Shown here: positions 37,106 through 45,688 of the stretch, in pieces | How the letters are laid out: each line of letters opens with the position of its first letter | Numbering within the stretch: position 1 is the stretch's first letter | NCBI GenBank assembly: GCA_013416395.1 | Contig: JACCEP010000002.1 | Span: 310,001 to 374,000, forward strand | Length of the DNA stretch: 64,000 nt | Source: Alcaligenaceae bacterium | GTDB taxonomy: Bacteria > Pseudomonadota > Gammaproteobacteria > Burkholderiales > Burkholderiaceae_B | Direction of reading: 5' to 3' | The notes under the pieces: model-generated | Told to the model about the DNA's origin: nothing | Database searches by the model: none | The model's input: only the letters and a program-made list of their open reading frames with translations | Translations under genes and position numbers: made by a program

Positions 37106-37212
37106 GTCGCGTCTGCTTGATCAGGTTATAGCCTCTATTGAAAGCTGGAGTGTTTGCGCCGCACTGAAATTAGTCATGTATCAACCTTCTGCAGTGGGGC
37201 AAGCTTAGCGAA

Positions 37213-37260
37213 AAACCGGGCACGACGTTATACATATTTGTTTAACGTCGTGCCCGGTTT
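37213..37260. terminator. Strong bidirectional terminator
   Basis: An 18-bp perfect stem (AAACCGGGCACGACGTTA and its complement) around a 12-base loop, with A-run before and T-run after. It separates the nitronate monooxygenase and PadR genes, which converge here. Confidence 0.9.
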
Positions 37261-37306
37261 CTTTACGCCCCTTTCACCGTGTCGTACAGGCTGCGAGGGG
37301 GCATTT

Positions 37307-37840
37307 TCAGGTGTCGCTGTCCAGTTCGGCAAGCGCCTGCTTCGACCATGCTATCCATGATGTTTCAGACATGATTCCGGCCTTGAGCACCAGGTGTTTT
37401 AGTCGGGTCGCGCGCGATGGGTCAGGCGCACTGAAGTCGCGCTGTTCAATTTCAATATAGTGGGCCAGCTTTTTTTCATGCATGTTGAGTGCGCGTGTAA
37501 GCTCTTGCGCCAAGCCAGCAGGGCCAACGACCGCCTCAGCGCGCAGCTTTACCATAAGCTCATTACGCACGGGCACAAATTCGGTTTTCTGGCCGACCCA
37601 GCGCGTGAGTTCTTGGCGCCCCGCCTCAAGGATGCGATAGCTGCGTTTGCGGCCTGCGCCTGCTTCTGGCGGTAGCGATTCTATCCACCCGGCGTCTTCA
37701 AGGCGGGCAAGCTCACGGTAGATTTGCTGATGCGTGGCGCTCCAGAAATAACCCAGTGAACGATCAAACCGGCGGGCGAGCTCTGACCCAGAGCAGGGGC
37801 GTTCAACGAGCGCCGTAAGCAGCGCATGTGGCAGCGACAT
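37307..37840 (-). CDS. PadR-family transcriptional regulator
   Basis: A 177-aa winged-helix regulator. The N-terminal domain MSLPHALLTALVERPCSGSELARRF with YFWSATHQQIYRELARLEDAGWI is the standard PadR recognition unit (residues 1-60), and the C-terminal half is an alpha-helical dimerisation region (residues 80-175). PadR proteins are usually repressors of a nearby efflux or detoxification gene. Start at 37840; the frame is open 18 codons earlier. It is convergent with the nitronate monooxygenase and divergent from the FAD oxidoreductase, so the latter is the likeliest target. Confidence 0.88.
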   Translation of the reverse strand: MSLPHALLTALVERPCSGSELARRFDRSLGYFWSATHQQIYRELARLEDAGWIESLPPEAGAGRKRSYRILEAGRQELTRWVGQKTEFVPVRNELMVKLRAEAVVGPAGLAQELTRALNMHEKKLAHYIEIEQRDFSAPDPSRATRLKHLVLKAGIMSETSWIAWSKQALAELDSDT

Positions 37841-37944
37841 AGTGTTAAGACCAATATTTTTAAATTTAAATGATGTGCCTTGTCGCAGCGACAAGTAATG
37901 TTCAATGTAACGGATACCATCTGTTTCGACAACGTGTTGAAATG

Positions 37945-37970
37945 ATATGTTGCTATGTTATAACGTAACA
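37945..37970. promoter_or_regulatory. AT-rich dyads between PadR and FAD oxidoreductase genes
   Basis: The stretch contains GTTATAAC (perfect) within ATGTTATAACGT (one mismatch from a full dyad), flanked by TGTTG and CAATT. PadR proteins often bind ATGT/ACAT-type dyads in their own promoter region; this is a candidate operator only. The 38060-38286 gap that follows has no other feature I can name. Confidence 0.3.
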
Positions 37971-38286
37971 ATTTATTGTTGAGTTATCACTATCTGGCCT
38001 TGCTGCGTTACAGGCAATGCATGGCTTGGCTCGATAACCCAGCGTGCCACAGCTTCTGCAGGCCGGGCAGGTGTCTAGTCTGTCTTTTGTTTATTCAGTG
38101 TGCTCCATGTACTACCTACTTCACCCTTCCTGTTAATGCCCAGTTAAATTGCAAACAGGGGGTCATCTTGTCAGCAGGTGTTTTCTCGTATCTCAGTTCC
38201 GCCCAGGGGGAGCCGGGCTTTTCCCCGGGCGTCAGACTTGTCTTGCGCATTGTTTGCGCGCCATGCTCAAAGCGTGGGTGCACGGC

Positions 38287-39411
38287 ATGATTAAGAAAAC
38301 AGACGTCGTCATCGTTGGGGCGGGGCCTGCTGGCATAGGCGTGGCATTGGCGCTCGAAAAGCTGCCAGGCATAAAGTACGTCATACTCGAAAGCCACCAG
38401 GTGGGCGAGTCATTCCGCCGTTGGCCTACGCAAACACGGCTTATTACCCCGTCTTTCCACAGTAACCCGTTCGGTCTGGCTGATCTCAATGCAGTCAGCG
38501 AATCCAGCTCACCTGCCATTTTTGCCGGCGCAGAGCATCTCAGCGGCCAGCAGTATGCCAATTATCTGGCTTTCATCGCTCATCAGCATGGCTTGCCAGT
38601 TGTCTCCGCGTGCCGGGTGCATCAGGTTACGCCGATCAACCACGAGGGTTTTGTGCTCGACAGCGAACGAGGCTCGCTGCAAGCCAGGTTTTTGGTGTGG
38701 GCTACCGGCGAATATCAGTTTCCTGAGCTTTCTCCCTTTCCTGGCGCACAGTGGTGCACTCACTACGCGCAGGTGCAGAATTGGCAGCGCTTTGAAGCGC
38801 CCGACTATACCGTGATAGGTGGCTACGAAAGTGGTGTTGATGCTGCGGTCAACCTGATCAAGCTAGGGCGCAGTGTGCGCCTGCTTACACGAAAATGCAC
38901 GTGGGATCCGCTTGGGCCCTACGACCCCAGCCTGTCGCTGTCACCCTATAGTCGCGAACGGATGTACGCGGCGGTTGACACGGGCCGTCTTGATATTTTG
39001 TTTGGCGCCGACATTGTTCAGGTTGAAACGCGCAAGGCGGGTGGCTATCGTATCCATGCGGCTGACGGTCGTTACTGGGATGACGCCCAGGTGCCAATTT
39101 TAGGCACGGGCTTTCGCAAGGGTGGCGGCGCACAGCAAATTGCCGAGCTATGGCAATGGACAGTAAGTGGGCACATTGCGCTTACTGAAAACGACGAATC
39201 TACCTTGGTTCCAGGGCTGTTCCTGGCTGGGCCTCAGGTGCGCCATGATGATCGCATTTACTGCTTTATTTACAAGTTTCGCCAGCGCTTCAGTGTAATT
39301 GCCCAGAACATAGGTCAGCGGCTCGGTCTCGATACCGGTGCCCTGCAAACGGGTTCTGGCGCGTGGGGCCCGTTTGGTAATGAAGATTGTTGCGAAGGCT
39401 GCCAGTGCTAA
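38287..39411 (+). CDS. FAD/NAD(P)-dependent oxidoreductase with Cys-rich C-terminus
   Basis: A 374-aa flavoprotein with an N-terminal FAD-binding fold (DVVIVGAGPAGIGVALALEK, about 6-25) and a second Rossmann site (TVIGGYESGVDAAVNLIKLG) about residue 175, like flavin monooxygenases and thioredoxin-reductase-like enzymes. The tryptophan motif RRWPTQTRLITPSFHSNPFG follows the first domain. The last eleven residues include D-CC-E-G-C-Q-C, four cysteines in six positions, which is unusual and could bind metal or form a redox site. I use the ATG at 38287; earlier in-frame ATG codons exist at 38149 and 38263. Substrate unknown. Confidence 0.75.
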   Translation: MIKKTDVVIVGAGPAGIGVALALEKLPGIKYVILESHQVGESFRRWPTQTRLITPSFHSNPFGLADLNAVSESSSPAIFAGAEHLSGQQYANYLAFIAHQHGLPVVSACRVHQVTPINHEGFVLDSERGSLQARFLVWATGEYQFPELSPFPGAQWCTHYAQVQNWQRFEAPDYTVIGGYESGVDAAVNLIKLGRSVRLLTRKCTWDPLGPYDPSLSLSPYSRERMYAAVDTGRLDILFGADIVQVETRKAGGYRIHAADGRYWDDAQVPILGTGFRKGGGAQQIAELWQWTVSGHIALTENDESTLVPGLFLAGPQVRHDDRIYCFIYKFRQRFSVIAQNIGQRLGLDTGALQTGSGAWGPFGNEDCCEGCQC

Positions 39412-39521
39412 AACGACATATATAGCGCCACTTCTTAAGCTAGGTTGCGCAAGACGATCTCAACATATGCAAAGGCTATACTCTATGAGGTTACATTTTT
39501 GAGCATGTGAAGGATTCCGTC

Positions 39522-39863
39522 ATGAGTACCTTGCCCCCCTGTCCGGAATGCAATTCCGAGTTCACTTACGAAGATAGAGCGCATTACATCTGCCCTGAGT
39601 GCGCGCACGAATGGTCGCCCGAGGCCACCGAGGCAGCAGAACCCACCGAAAGAATCTATCGTGACTCGGCCGGAAACGTCCTGCAAGATGGCGACACGGT
39701 AACCGTCATCAAAGACCTGAAACCCAAGGGGTCGGGTGGTGTCATCAAAATGGGTACAAAAGTGAAAGGCATTCGACTGGTCGACAGTGACCATGACATT
39801 GATTGCAAAATTGATGGCCATGGAGCAATGAGCTTGAAGTCAGAGTTTGTGAAGAAAGTGTAA
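39522..39863 (+). CDS. YjdM/PhnA-family zinc-ribbon protein
   Basis: A 113-aa protein with an N-terminal zinc ribbon ([12 protein letters not shown] and [11 protein letters not shown], CxxC pairs at residues 7-10 and 25-28) and a C-terminal SH3-like domain ([33 protein letters not shown]). This is the YjdM family, historically named PhnA; its role in alkylphosphonate use is not established. Length is typical. The ATG at 39522 is chosen over a frame opening at 39507. A strong terminator follows. Confidence 0.9.
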   Translation: MSTLPPCPECNSEFTYEDRAHYICPECAHEWSPEATEAAEPTERIYRDSAGNVLQDGDTVTVIKDLKPKGSGGVIKMGTKVKGIRLVDSDHDIDCKIDGHGAMSLKSEFVKKV

Positions 39864-39904
39864 GCGGCTTCGCTAAAGCCCCTTAAACTATCGGCTACAC
39901 AAAG

Positions 39905-39934
39905 AACAAGCCCACCTGAATTGGTGGGCTTGTT
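39905..39934 (+). terminator. Intrinsic terminator after the YjdM-like gene
   Basis: AACAAGCCCACC and GGTGGGCTTGTT form a perfect 12-bp stem around a 6-base loop, and the right arm ends in a T-rich stretch. Confidence 0.85.
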
Positions 39935-40065
39935 GTTCACTGGGTCAAAATGGGTCGAGACCACTTTGGCTACATCCTCATCACAGGCTGGCGTTATATG
40001 AAGCACGCTTCAACCATCTTACTGGTTGACCCTTTGGGTCGAAGCAGGGCACACCAGAGACCTGT

Positions 40066-41394
40066 ATGGTGAACGGCAGCGGCAATAGCGTGGCTGCCGC
40101 GCCAAATGTCAGAGTCGTTACAACATTGGGGCTTGCGCAGACTCTGGCCTGGGGGTCTACGTACTACCTCCCGGCAATTCTGGCGGTCCCTATGGCCCGA
40201 GATCTTGGTGTTTCAACCGCCACGGTCTTTGGGGCATTTAGTGTTGCGCTCATACTTTCTGCCTTGCTCGGCCCTTATGCTGGACGCCTCATCGATGGTT
40301 ACGGTGGGCGCCCATTGCTGGCGGGTACCAGTGTCATCTTTGCCCTGGGGCTTGCGGGGTTGGCGGCAGCGCAGGGCTCGATAGGGTTGTTTGCAGCATG
40401 GCTGATCCTGGGTATCGGGATGGGAAGCGGCCTGTACGAGGCCGCGTTTTCAACCCTGGTGGCTCTCTACGGCGACCGTTCGCGTGGTGCCATTACGGGC
40501 ATCACTCTTATTGCAGGGTTTGCCAGTACCATCGCCTGGCCACTTTCCACCTTTCTGGACGTACATTTTGGCTGGCGTGCAGCGTGCCTTACGTGGGCAG
40601 TCCTGCATCTAACGCTTGGGCTAATGCTGAACCTAAGTTTGCCCAAGCTCAAGGCGTCTAATGTCCTTGAGGCAGAGGCAGCGGCAACGGGCAGCAGAAA
40701 CAACTTAACTAGCTCAACGAAGCCAAATAGCCCAAGCAGCCCAAGCAGCCGCAGCCCACTTGAGATTCCTGATAGTCTCGGTAGGCCAGTTACTTCGAAT
40801 AGTCCCCAAAGCCCTGACACCCCACCCAATACCGTCGCAGCGCCTCGTCGTTGGACCTTGTATGCGCTTGCCTTTGTGTTCGCCGCCACCTGGTTCACCA
40901 GTACCGCCATGGCCGCCCACTTGCCACGGCTGTTGCAGGCGGGTGGTGCAACCTTGGCTACCGCAGTTTTCGTGGGGGCGCTTATTGGCCCTGCTCAGGT
41001 CGCCGCGCGCTTGATGGAATTTGCCTTGCAACGCAGGGCCCATCCGTTGCTTTCCGCACGCGTCGCTGCGTCACTGCATCCGATTGGCGCGCTGATATTT
41101 GGTCTGTTTGGTGCACCGGCCGCTGCGTTGTTTGGCATTCTGCACGGTGCGGGTAATGGCATTATGACGATTGCGAAAGGAACCCTGCCTCTGGTGATAT
41201 TCGGGCCCAGCGGCTACGGACAGCGCCAAGGCGTACTCATGGTCCCGGCGCGTATCGCTCAGGCCTTGGCGCCGTGGTTATTCGGCATCTGTCTTGACGC
41301 GTTCGGCGTCAAAGCGCTTTGGATGACCTCGGGCTTAGGGATTGCAGCCATGCTGGCGCTGTTTTTCATTCCTCTTTCCGCAAACCAGAAATAA
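40066..41394 (+). CDS. MFS transporter with low-complexity central linker
   Basis: A 442-aa major facilitator with about twelve helices: TLGLAQTLAWGSTYYLPAI opens helix 1, RLIDGYGGRPLLAG is the helix 2-3 loop, and the second half includes GPAQVAARLMEFALQRRAHP. Between helices 6 and 7 (about residues 205-265) there is a long Ser/Asn/Pro/Thr-rich, repetitive insertion (SSTKPNSPSSPSS and neighbours) that is disordered and not part of the fold. Substrate is unknown. A weak start signal precedes the ATG. Confidence 0.85.
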   Translation: MVNGSGNSVAAAPNVRVVTTLGLAQTLAWGSTYYLPAILAVPMARDLGVSTATVFGAFSVALILSALLGPYAGRLIDGYGGRPLLAGTSVIFALGLAGLAAAQGSIGLFAAWLILGIGMGSGLYEAAFSTLVALYGDRSRGAITGITLIAGFASTIAWPLSTFLDVHFGWRAACLTWAVLHLTLGLMLNLSLPKLKASNVLEAEAAATGSRNNLTSSTKPNSPSSPSSRSPLEIPDSLGRPVTSNSPQSPDTPPNTVAAPRRWTLYALAFVFAATWFTSTAMAAHLPRLLQAGGATLATAVFVGALIGPAQVAARLMEFALQRRAHPLLSARVAASLHPIGALIFGLFGAPAAALFGILHGAGNGIMTIAKGTLPLVIFGPSGYGQRQGVLMVPARIAQALAPWLFGICLDAFGVKALWMTSGLGIAAMLALFFIPLSANQK

Positions 41395-41556
41395 GTGCCC
41401 GGCCGTGGTGCGCAGGTGCCAGCGGGTGATTGGCGTTAATGGGTACACTCCTCTGAGGCATTTAGGCATGCCGTCGATGAATGATGATGTACTCAACACG
41501 CGCCAGAAAGCAGGCTTTCGGGAGCGGTTCCGCCCACCTCATAACCTGCGTACCTG

Positions 41557-43047
41557 ATGACCAAGAACCGGATTTTTCTTATAACCACTCTGATCAGCCT
41601 GTTCTGGTGTCTGAATGTGTATGCGCAGTATTCGGTCCAATCGATTCCCAATCCGCAAACAATGGGAGATGACCATTACGTCAGCGACCCAGACGGCAAT
41701 TTAAGCAGCAGTACCCGTGCGCAACTTGATGCCATCAGTGCAGGTATTGAACACGCCAACGGCAGCGAGTTCGCCGTGGTGGTCGTGAATGACTACCAGG
41801 GCGGCAGCGACTTCAAATTTGCTCTGGATTTATTTACCCATTGGGGCATTGGCAAGCAGGGAAGTGATAACGGTTTGTTGCTTTTCCTGAGCATGGACCG
41901 TCGCGAATATCGCTTCATCAGCGGCTATGGGGTAGGAGGTATTTTTCCAGATGCCTTGTTAAATCAGATCGGGGAGAACTATTTAGTCCCTTATCTGAAA
42001 GCCGGCAATACAGACATGGCGGTATTAGCCACCGCAAAAGCCGTTGAAAGCGTGTTTTTGTCGCCTGATCACGAAGTGGAATTGGCGGGTATGAAGGCCT
42101 ACCAGCCTAGCTTCTGGAACCTGCATGCGGCTACGCTGGAACAGACACTGTCTGTGCTCGTGATGTTTTCCATTGCTTTTGGCTGGATGAGCCTGGCACG
42201 CCGTTGGGTGCTGAGAAAACACAATATCAAGCCAAAGCCCTACAAGAGCTATGCGTTTTGGTTGGCTCTGTTTACGTTTTTGTTTGCACTTTTTCTTAGC
42301 CTGTTCGCGTTCGGGTTTCTTAACGTGATTGAGCGGGTCTATCAGTTTAAGCACTTGCCCGGATTTATCGCCGTGTTCGGTGCATTTTTGCTGCTTTTCC
42401 ATTACCGTGGGTGCCGTCAATTTATCAAAAAGAGCACCAAGGACAGTAAAACTGCTCTGGATATGCGGGTTTCGTTCACACGCCTAAACCTTGTGCCGCT
42501 GCTGTTATCGCCCTTCGCCTACAAGGCGTATTTTGATTTGGGAAAGTTCAGTAAAAAATCTCGTCTAAGGGCAGAACCCCCCGCGGCTGCCGGCCAATGG
42601 GTGCGAGTGCACCGTGATGAAATCAAGCGCGGGAAGCTGCAAGGGTACTTAACTGAGCGGCACAGACAGGAAGAAAAGCTCGGTGCTAAATCGTACGAAA
42701 TATGGCGCGACAAAGAAACCGGCATCATCCATCTTATGGATTTTGCCGGTGAGAATATCGCACGATACGAAGTCTGCCCGAAATGCCAGGGGCAAACCCT
42801 GAAGCAGCCAGACGTTAAGGTACGCCAACGAGCGACCCGTACCAAGACCGGTACGGGAGAACGCATGCAGACATGTGCATTCTGCGACTACACGATATCG
42901 CTGGGAATGGTAACGCTAGCCAAGCTGCAGAGCAGTTCCGGTTCCGGAGGTTCGGGCAGCTCGGGGGGAGGCGGAGGCAGCAGCAGCTCCGGAGGTAGTT
43001 TTGGTGGCGGTTCCAGCGGTGGAGGCGGTGCAGGCGGCAAATGGTAG
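41557..43047 (+). CDS. TPM-domain membrane protein (YgcG-like)
   Basis: A 496-aa protein with a signal peptide (FLITTLISLFWCLNVYA), a TPM (TLP18.3/Psb32/MOLO-1) domain (about 40-165: YVSDPDGNLSS, GSEFAVVVVNDYQGG, GIGKQGSDNGLLLFLSMDRREYRFISGYGVGGI), three membrane segments (about 190-290), a cytoplasmic region with paired CxxC motifs (CPKCQG, CAFCDY; about 410 and 450) and a Gly/Ser-rich tail ending GGGGAGGKW. The order is typical of YgcG-type proteins. The function of the family is not settled; some TPM domains have phosphatase activity. The nearest downstream gene region is degraded. Confidence 0.85.
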   Translation: MTKNRIFLITTLISLFWCLNVYAQYSVQSIPNPQTMGDDHYVSDPDGNLSSSTRAQLDAISAGIEHANGSEFAVVVVNDYQGGSDFKFALDLFTHWGIGKQGSDNGLLLFLSMDRREYRFISGYGVGGIFPDALLNQIGENYLVPYLKAGNTDMAVLATAKAVESVFLSPDHEVELAGMKAYQPSFWNLHAATLEQTLSVLVMFSIAFGWMSLARRWVLRKHNIKPKPYKSYAFWLALFTFLFALFLSLFAFGFLNVIERVYQFKHLPGFIAVFGAFLLLFHYRGCRQFIKKSTKDSKTALDMRVSFTRLNLVPLLLSPFAYKAYFDLGKFSKKSRLRAEPPAAAGQWVRVHRDEIKRGKLQGYLTERHRQEEKLGAKSYEIWRDKETGIIHLMDFAGENIARYEVCPKCQGQTLKQPDVKVRQRATRTKTGTGERMQTCAFCDYTISLGMVTLAKLQSSSGSGGSGSSGGGGGSSSSGGSFGGGSSGGGGAGGKW

Positions 43048-43218
43048 GTGTGGCACGGTAAACGCTGCAACATTGAAAACGAGCCGCAAGACATGATCTT
43101 TCGGCTTTTTTTTCAAGCAACCATGAAATTGAACGGAGCTTGACGGTACGCTGCGCTTAAAAGCCACATCTTTCAGCCTCACCCTGCCCGACGTGCTTAT
43201 TTCGGCCGCTTAAGTGAT

Positions 43219-43237
43219 ATGATTGAGAATCATTATC
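43219..43237 (+). promoter_or_regulatory. Fur-box-like site of a degraded iron locus
   Basis: The 10 bases AATCATTATC are a perfect Fur half, and 14 of 19 positions match the consensus across 43219-43237; ATTATT continues the pattern. It lies 27 bases before a 41-codon frame (43264), in front of the cupin fragment and the ExbB-like gene. Confidence 0.65.
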
Positions 43238-43263
43238 ATTATTGTTTTCTGGGGTGGGCCAAT

Positions 43264-43389
43264 ATGCAGCACGCAACAACATGCAATAGACAAACTTCGG
43301 TCGCAATCGGCGTACATGCCAATCTGCCAGCATTCAGGCGGTTTGTCGTCCGGCTGACAACGGCGACCGCCACACGGTCAGATGGATGA
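43264..43389 (+). CDS. Unrecognised 41-aa ORF after the Fur-box-like site
   Basis: A short frame (ATG 43264, stop 43387-43389) that follows the Fur-box-like site and overlaps the cupin fragment start by eight bases. The peptide is basic with no signal peptide or cysteine pattern and I do not recognise it. It may be the broken start of a longer iron-responsive gene; no clear ribosome binding site is visible. Confidence 0.3.
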   Translation: MQHATTCNRQTSVAIGVHANLPAFRRFVVRLTTATATRSDG

Positions 43390-43612
43390 GGGTAAGGCCG
43401 CCATCGCAACGGTACTGGCCGGCGACATGAAGCTGGCCATGGGCCGCCAGTGCGACGAGAGCAAGCTCAGGGATTTACTCGTCGGCAGTGTGTTTGTGCT
43501 CACGCATGACAATGTGGCCCACTTTGCCACGACAGGCCCAGCCGGAGCCCAGTTAATGCTGATGATCGCCCCCGAAAAAGATCTGAATACCGACTTGTTG
43601 TGCCAGAACTAG
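43382..43612 (+). pseudogene. C-terminal cupin fragment
   Basis: A 76-aa frame that resembles the second half of small cupins: VLAGDMKLAMGRQCDESK, LLVGSVFVLTHDNVAHFATT and a final hydrophobic strand (AQLMLMIAPEKD). In intact cupins these follow a first metal-binding strand that is missing here, and no good ribosome binding site precedes the ATG. It is therefore likely a truncated gene. Confidence 0.5.
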
Positions 43613-43681
43613 ATGTACGGGCCATAAAGAACGCCGGGGTTTTAGTGACATCGGGGTCAAGAGCCCGAGAGGAGATAGCTT

Positions 43682-44383
43682 ATGCAGCTCATCGGTCAGA
43701 GCGATATGGTGGTCAGGGCGCTATTTGTCTTTCTGTCCATCATGCTTTTTGCGAGCGTGTACTTGTTTCTGATCAAGACCGTCAGTTTGTCATGTCGCGC
43801 TGTCCATGCAAGGCGGTTTCTGCGCGGGCTCGCCCAGGCCCGCTCATTGCAACAGGTTCAGGAACTTGTCGATCGTCAGACGACGATCCAGTCGTTCTCG
43901 CGAGTAGCCCACTACATCATGGTCGAGAAAAAAACTCGCAGCAAGAAGTCCGATCAAGGTAGTCAAGCTCCCGGTGCCTATGGCACCGTGGCGCAGCGGC
44001 TGATTGAGGACGAAGCCGCCGAGCAGGCGGTGGATCTGCATCAAGGTTTGAAGGTATTGGTCACCATAGTGTGGGCGGCGCCCCTTACAGGCCTGGTGGC
44101 GGCCGTCTGGCATGGGGTTTGGATATGGCTGCAGTCGAACCTGGTGGGTTGGAGCGCAGGTGGCCTATGGGCCGATGGATTAGCCATGATGCAATTGGGG
44201 CTGATGGTGGCAACCATCGCCTTGGCTGCCTATTTGTGCCTGCTCGTGGCCAATCGCATGTATCTATCGCAATTCGTTCTTTTCAGGCAGATGGTCATGC
44301 GGTTGCTGGAGCAGGGCGGCAACATAAAGGAGCTCGACGCTGAACCTCATCATGGCTTTGCCCGAGGGCAGCAAAGTGCGTAA
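43682..44383 (+). CDS. Divergent ExbB/TolQ-like membrane protein
   Basis: A 233-aa protein with three membrane segments in the ExbB layout: one near the N-terminus (ALFVFLSIMLFASVYLFLI, about 13-31) and two after a long cytoplasmic part (VLVTIVWAAPLTGLVAAVW about 124-142; LGLMVATIALAAYLCLLVA about 172-190). The WAAPLTGLVAAVW segment aligns with the ExbB GxAPYxGLFGTVW motif but has lost most key residues. AGGAG lies 8 bases before the ATG. No exbD or tonB gene follows; a transposase fragment does. Either a specialised ExbB-like protein or a remnant of a TonB-type locus behind the Fur-box-like site. Confidence 0.55.
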   Translation: MQLIGQSDMVVRALFVFLSIMLFASVYLFLIKTVSLSCRAVHARRFLRGLAQARSLQQVQELVDRQTTIQSFSRVAHYIMVEKKTRSKKSDQGSQAPGAYGTVAQRLIEDEAAEQAVDLHQGLKVLVTIVWAAPLTGLVAAVWHGVWIWLQSNLVGWSAGGLWADGLAMMQLGLMVATIALAAYLCLLVANRMYLSQFVLFRQMVMRLLEQGGNIKELDAEPHHGFARGQQSA

Positions 44384-44446
44384 ACCTTAAAGTGCAAAAC
44401 AAAGTCGTTGGGCTGCATCATTTTCATTGAGCGTACAGGGCACACT

Positions 44447-44833
44447 ATGCAAATACTCCTTTTTCCTGAAGCGGAGGCCGTCGGGCTTCAAAAACTAGCG
44501 TGCTGTTGCAAGCTTTTTGCTCGTGTTCCATGGGCAGCATGGGTAGAGCTTGTAACACCATATTTTGAATCTGCTGCGGGTCAAAATATGGTTTGTTGTT
44601 CTGTGGAAGTGATGCTGCGGGTTCATTTTGTCCAGCAGTATCTGGGGCTCAGTGATTCAGCCATGGCGTGTACGTTGAAAAACCAGGCCCTGGTGCGCCA
44701 TTTGGTTGGTTTGCCCGAAAACGAGCATGCTGTGCCAGATGCGGCTGCGATTACGGCGCTGCGAAATGTGCTTGAATCTCATCGCTTAACGGAAGATGAT
44801 CTGGATTCCGTCGGCATGCTGTCTCGGGCGTGA
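44447..44833 (+). pseudogene. IS5-type transposase fragment (N-terminal part)
   Basis: The reading frame of about 128 aa matches the N-terminal DUF772 region of IS5-group transposases: VEVMLRVHFVQQYLGLSDSAMACTL, then LPENEHAVPDAAAITALRNVLESHRL. It stops before the catalytic DDE region, and I find no clear terminal inverted repeats, so this is a truncated insertion-sequence remnant. A longer frame from 44408 exists but the family start is the ATG at 44447. Confidence 0.7.
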
Positions 44834-44913
44834 TTCTGCATCAGCATAAGGCGCACTGATCAGCGTGCCTATTTTGCGTTCGTCACCCCGTACCATGCTG
44901 TACGTCGCAAGGT

Positions 44914-45531
44914 CTAGTGCTTATCGGTGCCTTGTAGCCATCGCTGATATGACGATCGCGTCTCAGTACAGACTGACTCTAGCACCTTCTGATGGTTAAC
45001 TTTATGCTGCATCAGCAACCGTGCATTGGCTACAGTGCGTGATTTACAAAACCAGTGGCAGCTGTGCTGCAGCAGATACAGTTCTGCAGAAAGTCGGTAG
45101 GCACGGCTTTTAGCATCTTTGCCGTCTTCATTATCTACCGCATGGCGCAAGCCGGCTGCATGGATGTGCAGCAGATTGCGAAAATCTCGCACCGCAGCAG
45201 GAAGAAAACGCTCGGCGTAAGGTATGCAAAATGGAAGTATGCCCATGCCGGTGGCCTGTGCGCTTTCCTTTTGCATGGCGTTGGCCAGTGACTGCACTTG
45301 TGCCGCCACCGCGCGTTCGGTTTGACCGAAGGTTTCCAGCACCTGGATTTGGCGTGACTCGTTCTGCTCTTGGATGGCGCGGGTGTAGCCCTGCGTTAGC
45401 GATTCCATGTGGCGCTCAAGCTGAAAACTGGCTAAATGACGCCCTAATAAAGCAATATGCGTTCGCTGGTATTGCACGCGCAACACCTGCCATGCTGCAG
45501 CGACCATTAACAGGATTAATACAGTTTCCAT
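44914..45531 (-). CDS. Membrane-anchored coiled-coil protein, unrecognised
   Basis: A 205-aa protein with an N-terminal membrane anchor (TVLILLMVAAAWQVL, about 3-17) and a Gln/Glu/Ala-rich helical region (about 30-95) that looks coiled-coil, followed by a more compact C-terminal part with several Cys and His (HSCHWFCKSR). I do not recognise a family. It sits between an IS fragment and a tRNA-Gly gene, so it may be accessory. Confidence 0.5.
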   Translation of the reverse strand: METVLILLMVAAAWQVLRVQYQRTHIALLGRHLASFQLERHMESLTQGYTRAIQEQNESRQIQVLETFGQTERAVAAQVQSLANAMQKESAQATGMGILPFCIPYAERFLPAAVRDFRNLLHIHAAGLRHAVDNEDGKDAKSRAYRLSAELYLLQHSCHWFCKSRTVANARLLMQHKVNHQKVLESVCTETRSSYQRWLQGTDKH

Positions 45532-45573
45532 GGTTCATACCCTACGTCGTTCGACCGAAAAGCAGGCACACAC

Positions 45574-45599
45574 AAAAAAGCCCAAACCGAAGTCTGGGC
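45574..45599 (-). terminator. tRNA-Gly terminator
   Basis: On the minus strand GCCCA-GA and T-TGGGC flank a cTTCGg tetraloop and are followed by six T, 13 bases after the tRNA 3' end. Confidence 0.8.
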
Positions 45600-45612
45600 C
45601 TTTTTAGAATTT

Positions 45613-45688
45613 TGGAGCGGGAAACGAGTCTCGAACTCGCGACCTCAACCTTGGCAAGGTTGCGCTCTACCAACTGAGCTATTCCCGC
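45613..45688 (-). tRNA. tRNA-Gly (GCC)
   Basis: Cloverleaf with 5' GCGGGAA paired to TTCCCGC, the anticodon loop CTTGCCAAG (anticodon GCC), T arm GCGAGTTCGAGACTCGT and an encoded CCA end. It differs at two positions from the second copy at 49238-49313. Confidence 0.95.
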
